The notes below the pieces were generated by a model, which did no database searches, was not told where the DNA came from, and was given only the letters and a program-made list of their open reading frames with translations. From the NCBI GenBank assembly GCA_020881915.1, contig JAJFPB010000006.1, positions 4,154,001-4,218,000 of the forward strand: a stretch of DNA of 64,000 nt. The letters run 5' to 3'. Source of the DNA: Paramyrothecium sp. XJ0827. Taxonomy: Eukaryota > Ascomycota > Sordariomycetes > Hypocreales > Stachybotryaceae. This document shows positions 1 through 10,281 of the stretch, one piece after another; position 1 is the stretch's first letter; each line of letters starts with the position of its first letter. The translations under genes and the position numbers were made by a program.

Positions 1-609
1 GCCACCCATGTACCAGTCGTCGAACTCTGGTCCGAGCCAGATCCACACGTCCACGGCCGTTACATAGATGTCTCGCATGCGCTGCACCTGGTGCGACTTC
101 TCTATGTCATCTTTCTGATTGATGCAGAGAGCATCGACCCAAAGAACGATTGGCGCATCGGGCTGGCGGAAGCTGGTCAAGGCGGCGGCCAAGTTGCGGG
201 TGACGGGCACGTCGTGGTTGTTGAGCTGTATGATGACTGGATCGGCGGGGTCGCCCCAGGTGTATGATAGGGCATGGAAAACGAGGTTGCCATGCAATTC
301 CGTCTTGGCGAGGGTGCCTTCCAGCGGATCGTCGGGATTCCCAGGTCGGACGATGAGGACTCTAATCTCGCCCTTTGCAGGGTCAAGTGGTCCGTAGAAG
401 TCCTTGTGGAGAAGGATGAAAGGACCCCCCTGCCCAACCCGCTGGAAGATGATTCCCCAGTCTTTACCGGGATCATACAACGGATCCACATCACTCCGGG
501 CGGGCTGATCGCCTGAAGCGTCAGATTCTGCAGCGGAAACAGATGGGGAATGTGAAGCTACTTCAGATCCGTCACCGGCGACGTAGGGTCGTGTTGGACC
601 GTTCGCCAT
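1..609 (-). CDS. HET-domain (heterokaryon incompatibility) protein, 5' part only
   Basis: An open frame starts at an ATG at 609 and stays open for 203 codons to the left edge, so the C-terminal part lies outside the window. After an acidic, Ser-rich N-terminus of about 45 residues come the hallmarks of the HET domain: an ALSYTWGD block (about residues 120-127), then LWVDALCINQKDD and a following MRDIYVTAVDVWIWLG block (about residues 162-195). HET proteins are fungal non-self recognition factors that can trigger cell death after hyphal fusion, often with a variable C-terminal sensor or STAND module that cannot be seen here. No intron is needed in the visible part. The family is certain; the specificity is unknown. 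Confidence 0.88.
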   Translation of the reverse strand, partial: MANGPTRPYVAGDGSEVASHSPSVSAAESDASGDQPARSDVDPLYDPGKDWGIIFQRVGQGGPFILLHKDFYGPLDPAKGEIRVLIVRPGNPDDPLEGTLAKTELHGNLVFHALSYTWGDPADPVIIQLNNHDVPVTRNLAAALTSFRQPDAPIVLWVDALCINQKDDIEKSHQVQRMRDIYVTAVDVWIWLGPEFDDWYMGG

Positions 610-1361
610 GATCGTTTATCTGCACAGTCGACGAATTTCAGGATTGTAGAAGGGGGATTGTGCACCATGGCGACATGAAGCAAGGAAAGATGACTTTATC
701 AGTCGGAGCGGGTGCGTGCGGCTGAATTTGCACAAGTCACCGAACCAGCAGGGTGAGGGACATTTTAACTGAATGCCAGGTTCAAGCTAAGTCAACCTCC
801 TATAGTAACATTCTTGCCAATCTTTCCTTACAGTATACTGACAGTACCTTGCGAGTACCAGTGACCCCAGTGCACAGCCACAAAATCTCAGCAGCAGGTG
901 TACAGAAAATGATCCTGCTACAAGTCAAGTAAAAGTTCACCGACACTCGATTCGCTTTCCAATATGGTACGATCACCCTTAGAAGAGTAAGTTTAGTTTA
1001 AATAGAACTAAGTGCCCTCCTCCGAAGCTGGCCCTATCAGGCATTCTTGAATGCTATGTTGAGCACTGATAATGCAACGGAAATGCGCCTTGCTCTAGCT
1101 ACCCTACAGGCTGCTCTTGGACATTCAGCCGAGGGTCTGTTAAAATCCTGTGTATAAGTAAGAAAGCCTAGCTTCCCCATTAGCAAGTCAAGCGTGGAAT
1201 TCACATTTTCTTTTCATCAAGTTTAAGCTTCTTCTGAGACCGAATGATTAAATGCTATCTGACTTTTGCATTACTGAAGTGCGGTGCAGTGCATTTGTCT
1301 AAATTTCAACAACTTCCTCAAGGTCAACTAAAGTCATATGAAGGACATAAGGTAGCCTCTC
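610..1361. other. Intergenic: upstream of HET gene, downstream of zinc-finger gene
   Basis: This gap of about 750 bp holds the promoter side of the HET gene and the 3' flank of the zinc-finger gene. I see no supportable gene or RNA. A short open frame at 1244-1465 overlaps the last zinc-finger exon and has no recognisable content. Confidence 0.5.
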
Positions 1362-4051
1362 TTATTCTCGCCCTCGTAAGTCTTCTTCGGTCATACACTC
1401 GTTCTCTAGTACATTGGTCCACTTTCCAGAAACTCCAGCATGAAAATGCTTCAAGTGCTGCCTGAAATGGTCTGCCCGATAGAACCGCTTCTGTGCGTTG
1501 CACTCGCTAAGCTTATGAACAGTTTGCAGGTGATCTTTTCGTTGTTCCCAGTCGAGGTCAGTTGCATACTTTCCATGGAGATTATCTAACCACCCTGATC
1601 GAGGAAACGACTCTCCACAGTAGCCACAATTGTCCTCCTCGCCGGGTTGAGTCGTTGACTCGGCAAAGGCACGATCGTAGCCTGAGAGCATCGAACACGA
1701 CCAGCTGTGGCGTCGTTCGTGTATCGACCTGTTATGACGTTCCGCCTCGTTTTTATTCTTGAACCATAAACCACAAAATGAGCAATTATATGGCCTCTCG
1801 GCTTCATGTGCCCTATCAGTTTCATAATTTCAGCTTCACGGTGAGATGTTGGATGAAGGGATGCATTACTTGCCTCAAAGATTCCAAATCCTCGAACTTC
1901 TTGGGCTTTTTCGGACAACACTTGCACATGAAGAGTTCGTCTCTAAAAGCTGTGATCGATGCTCTAGTTACTTCATCGGAGCGACGTGAGCGTCGTCGCA
2001 TTGCGAAGGTACCAGACGTGCGGCGAGACAAGGGTAAGTGGGGGCTAAGACCTGTAGGAGACATTGAATATATCGACGCTGGAGAGCCGCTCGCTACCCC
2101 TGTCCATCGACTGACGCTTTCAGGGAGACCGAATAGACTATCTGGGCTTCGATTGCGGGATGCATGCCCTGATGCCCCTCTTGGCGAGCGGGAGAGGTCG
2201 TTAGAAATTCGGCTTATGGGTGAGGTATTTCTTGACAATCTTGGCAAGGAATTGTATCCTTCATCCCTTTCTACGTATGCTAAGCTCGTAGCCCTTGTCG
2301 GAAATAGTGGCCGAGGAAGTAGTGGAGGAATTGATAGCGGGGGCGGAGAATCACGATAATTACTCTCTCCAGTCAGTATCCTGCTCGAGCTCTCTTCAAA
2401 ACCATATTCTCTCCCTAATGCCGTGCCATTTTGCATCCCATGTTTTGGCGGTGTGTTTTCTCGTCGTCTCTTCCCTTGTTGTTTCTGATGGCGTGAAGTG
2501 GAGGTGGAAGGGTTGTGGAGATCAAATAAAAGTCCGAGTAAGTTATAACACCCACTTGGGCGACTTAGTCCCCATGGTGACTCTGTCACCGCCTTTCGAG
2601 CCTCCCAACAATGCTGTAATATTCGAATGTCAAAAAGTAGCGTTTCTGGTGGCTTGTCGAGTGTCCAGTCGGCGGATAAGGGATCATAACCCCCTGAAAC
2701 AGCAGTAAACAGACGAACGGCCAGTTGACAGTGGGTTTTTGACAGCAAGTCTGATGACTCTGGCAATATCGAGCACGCTACCATGACCCTTTCAATCTCC
2801 AGCAGACCCAGTCTCACGAAGTACTGGATGTGAAGGCTGTAAAAGCATGAAAGCCACTGCCCGGTATCATTGTGAAGCGGTTCTCTTCGAAAAAGCGCAG
2901 AAGACAACGCCTCAAGGTAACTGTTCGTGCTTTTTATGAGCTGATCCAGATTTTCGAGCCTGCATTTCCCCCTGTAGCATGCCTCGTGGGTAAATCTACC
3001 CAAAGTCCCGATGGCGGATATAAATAATATTTCGAAACAGTGATATAGACACTGGAAAGCTAAGGAGACTAGGTTACTCTAGATGGAGTCAGCCTTCCCG
3101 AACATAAATCGTTGCAGGTATGCAGACCTCTTTAAAATCGTTTTGAAAATTCGAGGCCGCGGTGAGCATGATAGCAAAACCATCCAAAGATTGAATGGCC
3201 ACTTTCGCTCTCACTTGGGGGTGGTGCATGAGTCCCCAAACTATAGTCAACATTCTCTTTTGTGTCTCTGATGAGTCAGAGCTAAGTTTCGACGGGGAGA
3301 CTGATTTGATGAATGGGCAATAGATCCGCAACTGCATCTTTTCGAGTGTGTATTCAGGACTCGCCAAAGCTGATAACAGATTGTTTCGACGGCTATCCTG
3401 CTGCTGAGTTATCTTATGGATCATCAAATCACAAATCTGCTCTTCTGTTGAACAAAAGTCCTCGATCGTGGTTTCGGCCTTTGAACTTTGAGGGCAAAGA
3501 TTAATTTCTGGCGAACGCTCTTGAAGGGTGCCACGTTCACAGCCAAGTTCTTGCCATATGGTGCCAGTCTCGATTCGGGGGCAAGCCTTGCAAGGGTTGT
3601 GGGGGTCGCACTGATGATCGTCAGTAAATGACCGGGCGCTGAGTCAAAAACCAACTTTTTTCCGGAGTATCTTGCATCGCCAACAGGCCCCAAGATTCTT
3701 CAGGCTAGATGATATGGCACTGACGATGTGACTAGCCTCTGTGTTGGCTGTAATGGAACCAATATTGTCCGATACCTGTGGTGGCAGGAAAGCCTTCGCA
3801 TCGTTTATGTTAAGCCTGTCATCAAGATTGTAACTCTGATCTCTGTCGTCAAACCCCCATGTGACACCATTCAATGAATGCTCGTAGTTGTCACCACCGG
3901 TACCGTTATCCAAGTCTATGAACCAATGACTTGAGGTATCTTGAGTTTGTGCATCGATACCTTCAGGCTCTCTGAGCAGGGTCAAAAGGTCATCTTCGGT
4001 GACAAGACAGTCTCGGCTGGAGTCCGCCTGTGCGGGGTTTGGTGCTGCCAT
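1362..4051 (-). CDS. Zinc-cluster / C2H2 dual zinc-finger protein, 835 aa, four exons
   Basis: Exons, in transcription order, are 4051-3656, 3610-3128, 3051-1874 and 1812-1362; all phases agree and give 835 aa. Exon 1 ends in CWRCKILRKK and exon 2 starts CDPHNPCKACP, so splicing builds a Zn2Cys6-like cluster near residue 125. The C-terminus (exon 3/4) holds C2H2-type fingers: CKCC...FEDLESL, then CSFCGLWFKNKNEAERH, then CGYCGESF, then a final histidine pair. This cluster-plus-fingers architecture is a known but uncharacterised fungal family, presumably nuclear and DNA-binding. The middle is Ser/Arg/Pro-rich. The last intron (1873-1813) has a GC donor (AG|GCAAGT). The donor of intron 2 (GTCTGC) is weak, so that boundary is less certain. 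Confidence 0.8.
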
Positions 4052-4569
4052 CGCAACGGGTCCTTCCGGCTAACCACGAAAACGTTGTGGGCGAATCTAA
4101 TTCCAGAGAAGGAGACTAAACGTCACGTGGGGATGCTCCTACAGGACATGAGTGGAGCAAGATTGTTCCTTGTCTGGTGAGGGGATACTCAAACGAAGCA
4201 TGCGAGGTGAGGTGGCCTTATCCGCCTCTAGGGCTGAAGGGCTGACAGGTGATGGTAGGGCGGCCAGGCTGCATGCTGGGTGCAGGACCTCATTGGTCAC
4301 TTGTCAACAGCTTGTCCAATCAACCAGCTGTGTGCTGCATACAAATCCACTCGCAATATTACTTTCTGCCACGCCCTATGCCTTGTATGACGACTCACTG
4401 TTCATAGGGAAACAAGGCGCGGATCTGTCTGGCGTACCAGTGGATAACACAATTATTCCCTATATTTAGGTAGTCTCTGAATTTCCCTAAGGTATGCAAT
4501 GCAACAATTCTCTTCGTCTCCCGTTCTCTTCTCTTCGTCTACTATTCTAAGATTAGGAACCATCTCAAA
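4052..4569. promoter_or_regulatory. Divergent intergenic region between two zinc-finger genes
   Basis: This region of about 520 bp separates two divergently transcribed zinc-finger genes and must carry both promoters. The 60 bp before the rightward ATG is pyrimidine-rich (CTCTTCGTCTCCC-like), which is common in fungal core promoters. I can identify no specific operator. Confidence 0.4.
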
Positions 4570-5332
4570 ATGAGTGACCAATATTCTGCGACAAGCCCAA
4601 ACACGTTCGACGCCCAGCTATTGGCTTGTCCATTCCACAAGTACGACCCTCTGAGGTATAGCACTCACCAAGGAGCCTGTGGGTCGGAGCGCAAAAGTCC
4701 GAGCTACAGAACCTGTGCTGGACCAGGTTTTAGGACTGTACAAAGACTAAAGTATACAACCTTTTCCCCAAGACTGAATTCTCTGTCTAATAGACCCTAG
4801 AGAACACCTCAAGAGAGTTCACACGCCTGTACAATGCGAAAGGTGTTTTGAAATTTTCCGGGGCATAGATCGAGCTGCGTGTCTCATCAGACTTGCCGAG
4901 CATCGACAGCAGGATATATCTTGTAAAAAACGAAGTGCGTTAACGGAAGGGATTAATGAGACGCAGTGGCTAAGAATAAAGCATCGCTACAAGAAGTCTC
5001 AGGAACGCCACAAGGTCGATGTGTGGTTTAAGATATGGTCTGTGATTTTCCCGGAGATGGAGCCGCCTTCATCGCCTTGTAAGAAAGCACACCAGCTAAG
5101 ATTTCCTCTGCTAACATAAGCAGGGCATGAGAATTACGAACGGTCGATTCCAACATTGCTTAGATATAGCGACCAGTTTGCAGACTTATTCATCCTAAAC
5201 ATGCAAAGGGAAAACACAAATCTCGACCAGACTGAGTTGGCTAGGTTAAGGACATGTGCCCAACTTACCTACGATAATTTTAGCATCTGGCATCCGCCTC
5301 ACCTAATGTATACGCTGAGCAACGAGGAATGA
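4570..5332 (+). CDS. Small C2H2-type zinc-finger protein, 222 aa, three exons
   Basis: Exons 4570-4751, 4801-5078 and 5124-5332 join in phase to 222 aa. The N-terminus carries ACPFHKYDP, a following CAGPGFRTVQRLKEHLKRVH block and an immediate CERCFEIF block. This is the fungal finger family of the form ACPFxK(x)DP..C..GF....RLK.H..R.H..P..C..C...F. Both introns have GTA donors, and splicing restores the conserved RLK-EH junction and an SPW-HENYER junction. The C-terminus is helical, charged and of unknown role. Related proteins are common in Sordariomycetes and often only distantly conserved; function is unknown but nucleic-acid or protein binding is likely. It is transcribed away from the larger zinc-finger gene. 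Confidence 0.75.
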
Positions 5333-7363
5333 GCATGGATACAACGAGGACAGGCTTGTTGCAAAAAGCGGGTAACCATGATAGAAAGTGTCACGTAACT
5401 AAACACACTTATGTCTCATATTTTCAGAAGGAGGATTGTTCCTGAGGGTGCACTTTTGACTTCCAACAGCTAAGGAATTGTGCCAATGGCTGTAGTAGGA
5501 AAATCAACGTGTGATATTGGTGATGCCGTGCAGAACGCATGAGATATAGAACGGCCTTTTGCTTCTGAAAACTACACTCTCTCCATCCACTCGTGCGGAC
5601 TTGCGGAGAGCGTCCATGCATGCATGTGCGGTCAACGCACAAGCTATGAACACCCAGGGGCGCTGTCCTCATCACGATTGACGAGGTGGCACTGGCACCT
5701 GCAAAGCTGTGAGACAATCACCTCAATAGCCACTTACCAGCAATCTCCCAAGCCACATTATTCTTCTACAAATCGTAGGTATGAAGTTAATGGCTCTTGT
5801 CTCATGCGCTTCTCGACTAAAACTAGCGGCATATTCCGGTGGAAAGGTTTCCTACTCACGATTGCCTGATTCCTTCAATGAATCCGCGAGCGGCTTCAAG
5901 TTAGCAAGCGTATCCCCCGCCATAACATCGTTCTCTTCTGGATGCACAGCAATACAGACCGGGGTTAGGATTGTGGCAATGGTATGTCCAGAATGATGAC
6001 ATAATAACGAGAGTAACTCGAAACATTAGCAACGCTTGTGGGCTCGCAAGTGGCCTCCTTAACGTCAATAGGAGGAAACGTCGGCAGTAGAAGGCCCCTG
6101 GGACAATCCGAAAGATAAGCAAAATAGACAGCCTACTAGCAATAATAACTAGCATGCTACATCGTGAGGGTGGTTCAAGTTTTAAGCCATAAATTGATGC
6201 TATTGAAACTAGCTCCCACATCTCCGTCGCTTTTACAAATAGCGTGCCTGACCATTTGAGTCTCATTACACATGCAACCGTCCGGCACCGTAATGTGACA
6301 GAGATATAGACTAGTCTAATGAAGTAGAGCTTCATAGGGACCCTCTTTGACCACAGCTACTTGCGGAAGTATTTTATCGCTGATATTGCTTGGGAAGTAC
6401 TTGTAGGTGCCTTCCCCTGCATCGGACCCGTTGCATCGATCGCTGCAGTGTTCACAAGAAGTGTAGCTTTTCGCACCTGTAGATATGCTTATCGAATGTT
6501 GTGTTTATTGACGTACATGATACCCTCAGCATCTTACCTCCTGTGAGAACGTCCCACCATCTGATGGGGACCCTCTGAAACAAAACAACGAATCTCTTGC
6601 CGAATTTGTTCTTATAGGTGCTCTATTGCCGCAGACGCAGATTGTTTGCATGTCTCATATTAGCGATTTTTGTAGTAGTAACATTTTTTGCCTATTGTGT
6701 CATTCATTGGGGATTGCTCCTAAGCAACAGGTTGACTTTAGAATAATATCAGGCACGGTGGATGACTCATTTGATAGGCATCTGCTGCATATGAGTCTCG
6801 AACTGCACTTAGGAAAGCTAACTTGAAGCGCGCATCGCATGTAGATTGAAGAATTCGGCAAAGGTTGTTTTAATGGTGTAGTCTAGCTTACTGAACTTGT
6901 TTGATATGAAGATCCCATCAGGTAAACATTCTTCGAGGTTGCAGGGGATTACTGCTATTAATGCAACTGGAACATCTCATCAATGATCTGACAGACGAGC
7001 TAACGCGCAAGGAGACCTTGTGAGTGTCGGGCCAATGTTAGCAATTAGTATATACTGTATATGTACACGGCGGCCAGCCGATTCCAGCCTCAGTGATTTC
7101 AACCTTCATGACAACGAACTACTTATCTGGCGTTTGACTTCCAAGTGAAGTCGAAACTCCGGAGCCATGAATAAAGTTTATTTTCTAAGTACGTATCAAT
7201 TATGAGAGAACGTTGGGCTGACAAGTTTGAGAGGGATGGGTACTGGGACCGTCACACACTTAAAGGCCCCGTTTCTCCACTACTGGACTTCATTGTGGAT
7301 TAGTGGTATATATATATGTGATCACCACGCGACTTTCAAGCGTAAGGTTCTGTCCCGCTAAAT
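5333..7363. other. Gene-poor, AT-leaning 2 kb stretch
   Basis: I find only short frames on both strands. The two best are a hydrophobic rightward frame at 6361-6546 and a leftward frame at about 6019-5860 that ends in a good GTGAGT donor at 5859. Neither could be joined to a convincing protein, so this may hold a decayed gene. The last 60 bp contain the promoter of the next gene. Confidence 0.4.
7307..7317 (+). promoter_or_regulatory. TATA-like element
   Basis: A run of alternating T and A lies about 50 bp upstream of the ATG at 7364, on the same strand, in otherwise mixed sequence. Position and composition suit a core promoter TATA box; it could also be a chance microsatellite. Confidence 0.4.
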
Positions 7364-8044
7364 ATGGACGAACAACATTACTATCAATATGACCCTGAAT
7401 CTAGAGAACCACCAAACTTCGCTGCAGAGATGTGCGTTGGCTGCACAGGTTATCATTGGATGACCGCGGCTCGGGTTTTCCTCTGCATATTAACATTAGG
7501 ACTTTCTGAGTTAATAAGAGGACGACAGGGATGGTTCCGAGATTGTTGCTTCTCTCCTCAGGGAGCATACGTACCCAGACCCAGACCTGACATACATCCA
7601 ATTCGCCCGAGAATTGAACCAAGACCTAGAGAGATGGGTACTTGCGGCAGTTTTGGGCCTGGAGAATTTACACGTCCAACAAGCAGCACCTACCCAAACG
7701 AATCAGAGCAACGAAGCTACAAGACTACAGACTTTCATCCGGAAAATACCGGCCGTGGAGAGGTCGACAGTCATGGCAATTTTGGGCTAGGACAGCAGAC
7801 AACAAGCAGCACCTATAACCCCGACGAATCAAAACACCAAACCTACAAGACTACTGGTTATTATCGGCAAGATACTGACCTTGGAGAGGTGGATGATAAT
7901 GGCAATTTTAAACTGGGAGTGCAGGGCTATAAACCCAACGAAACGGAGCACCGAAACAGCCAGGCGACTGGTTCCCTTTCGCAGAAGACCCAAGCCCAGA
8001 CTGGTAACCCTATGCCAGAAACAGCTAGCCTGGCGCCACAATAA
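7364..8044 (+). CDS. Hypothetical 226-aa protein with Cys-rich head and imperfect repeats
   Basis: A single uninterrupted frame opens with ATG 50 bp after a TATA-like run. Residues 1-65 hold five cysteines (MCVGC.. and ..DCCF) around one hydrophobic stretch (ARVFLCILTLGLSELI), which may be a membrane anchor. A Pro/Arg-rich linker follows (PRPRPDIHPIRPRIEPRPRE). The rest consists of about three imperfect units of roughly 45 residues containing G-FG-G, SSTYxPxES/E and YKTTG-like elements, rich in Ser, Thr, Asn and Gln. I do not recognise the family. The architecture of anchor plus low-complexity repeats could suit a membrane-tethered or prion-like protein, but nothing demonstrates a function. 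Confidence 0.6.
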   Translation: MDEQHYYQYDPESREPPNFAAEMCVGCTGYHWMTAARVFLCILTLGLSELIRGRQGWFRDCCFSPQGAYVPRPRPDIHPIRPRIEPRPREMGTCGSFGPGEFTRPTSSTYPNESEQRSYKTTDFHPENTGRGEVDSHGNFGLGQQTTSSTYNPDESKHQTYKTTGYYRQDTDLGEVDDNGNFKLGVQGYKPNETEHRNSQATGSLSQKTQAQTGNPMPETASLAPQ

Positions 8045-8147
8045 ACAGGCATATATGCTGTGCCGCCCTCCGAGACAGCCGCCATTCACCGAGAAAGGCA
8101 AATAGCACCTCGGACATGTTCCCTATCTTCTTTTGTATTTTCCGTCC

Positions 8148-8165
8148 AGCGGCCTGAAGGCCGCT
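8148..8165. repeat. Perfect inverted repeat, 7-bp stem and 4-base loop
   Basis: AGCGGCC and GGCCGCT flank the loop TGAA about 100 bp after the stop codon of the upstream gene. The stem is GC-rich and could fold in the 3' UTR. In a eukaryote this is not evidence of a terminator. Confidence 0.55.
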
Positions 8166-8218
8166 CAGGTCCCTGCTGGGGTAAAGGACGTGCTGAGCTA
8201 CTAGTTATATCTATATGT

Positions 8219-8233
8219 ACACACACACACACA
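8219..8233. repeat. AC dinucleotide microsatellite
   Basis: This is a short uninterrupted (AC)n run in non-coding sequence. It is useful only as a marker. Confidence 0.8.
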
Positions 8234-10281
8234 AAGTTATTTCGCCCGGTGGCGTAAAGCCAATAGTGTACTATTTGCTATTGTACATATTCATTTCCTA
8301 AGCTTTGTCAAATTCTCGAAGAGCCCATACTGCATCCATCTTTTGATTTTGCCTCAGGTAGGCTGCAAATTAATCATGGCCTACGCGAAATTGAACCTCA
8401 TTGTCAATCCAGCTCTAAATGTAACAAACCACCATCTGGCATATCGTTGGCTCCAATCCATCCATCATCATACCTGTCGCCCACCGTGTCGAGAAGGGAG
8501 CTATAGGGTGCCCTGTCCACCAGGACATCACATGATTCCAACATAGTTTAATAGTGATTGGGTTACAGCGCAACTCAAAAAGGGTCAACATCAAAATCGT
8601 CAGGATAGCTATTTCCTTTTCTTAGTCTTAACACAAGAGGACCATTAGTATGCATTCTCCTATAATGATGGCTTCTAGAATTAAATTAGATGAAGAATTA
8701 ATACGTATCGCGTAATATTACAAAATAAACGCACTTTACACATTCCATATCAGCACTTAGGTACTCAAGGCTAAATGAAACTTTATATGTTCATATACTG
8801 AAGCTTGTATCACGCCATATTCCCTAAACCTTTTCTCACTATGAGGTTGATTTATCCACTACGGGTTCGTCGTTTGCCCTGCCCAGTTCTTTATGAATTT
8901 GCTGCATGCAGCTGTAGATTTTTCGGCTCATACACGACTGGGGTTAAGAGCATTGCCTTGCCATTGCTCGGGTCGCCCTTGTTCCAGAGTAGTCTGTTTA
9001 CGGGGAGCACCCGGGCGCCAGTGCATTGTCTGTCACAAGTTCTGTATGCTTAGTTACGAAGGTGATTCAGGTTTGAGATGCTCCTTTTAGCAGTGATGAC
9101 GTCAACTGTCATGCATTGAGTTAACCTTAGCACTATCATATTGAAGCCGCCGTCAGTTTTCAGCCTTGAAGGTAACTACCGAATGCAACCACTATAGAAA
9201 ATAATCTAGACTCACGAGTAATGTTAATATAAAGCATTAAAGGCATTGAAGCTATACTTAATTTCACCTCCCCACAAATTCACCAAATAAAATCCTTATA
9301 ATGATGAAGGTATCTGCATTAATAAAGAGGATAACTACTTAAGCTCACGCTAATCATTACTCCCAGCACATTGCATTTCCCAATCAAACAGAATATTCTA
9401 TTTACATCTAGGGCAATACTAGCGGCATGTGGCAGCCTCGTAAGATGAATACGCGGTCACCCTTCTGCGATCTAATTGCAATTACTTCCGAGACTACTCT
9501 AATGCCAAGTACAGTTCAAGAGTGTAATAGCAGGTCAAGAACGCCAATTATGGTGTGAATGAGTTAATATTAAGTTCTTATACACACCACAAGGCCCGGT
9601 ATCACATGGATGTTTTAACCCAAAACCCAGGCCCAGTTCTATCCATTCTCTAGGAGGGCAAAATTAAGATTTGCAGTTATAATTAATACAACCATATTTT
9701 ACTACACCCTCTAGCTGCCCCAGTGCCTTGTGGGTGTAGCAAGGGAAACGTAGTTTAGTACCGAAAAATCAGACCATTAATATTAGATAAGCCTTAAGCT
9801 TAAGCGCCTCTAGACGCGAATACCGAATAACGCTACGATGAGCACCTACTTTCCCTGGTAGAAAACCTAATGGTGGATGGTAATATTGGTTCTTAGAAAG
9901 TTCAGCCATCACGCCGGAAAGTCAAGCCTCTGAGTCTCGCGAGGTTAGTGACACGATGTTTTGGTTAATTCGACGCCAGCAGCCTAATGCTCGGCCATGC
10001 TTTGGCACAAACGTGAGCCAACAATTGACTTGAGGGGAAAAAACCGCACCTTGCATATGACTGGATATCAAATGTGGCAAGGCAAAGCCTGGCTTGGCGA
10101 GTTCGAAGCATAACATCTCGTGCTGAGAGACACTGAACAAGGCTTCTTGGAGAGTTGTGACTACAGTACAGAGTAGTCCCAGTCCATTCCCATATTACGT
10201 CATCAAACAAATTCTCAACCCCTAGTACGGCAGAGGCCAATTGTAGATCTAAAAAGTTACACAATAGCAAAAGCACGGCGG

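Larger units (their letters stand above)
8045..10281. other. AT-rich intergenic region of about 2.2 kb
   Basis: The first 180 bp hold a perfect 7-bp hairpin (8148-8165) and an AC repeat. From about 8550 to 9900 the sequence is clearly AT-rich, with many TTAA/TTAATA words and no frame above about 80 codons. It looks like decayed, possibly RIP-mutated, repeat DNA, but I see no terminal repeats, target-site duplication or transposase remnant. The final 350 bp form the promoter of the Zn2Cys6 gene. Confidence 0.4.

Noticed and set aside
8148..8165. Rho-independent-type terminator
   Set aside because: The hairpin is perfect, but the genome is eukaryotic and no T-run follows, so it is listed only as an inverted repeat.
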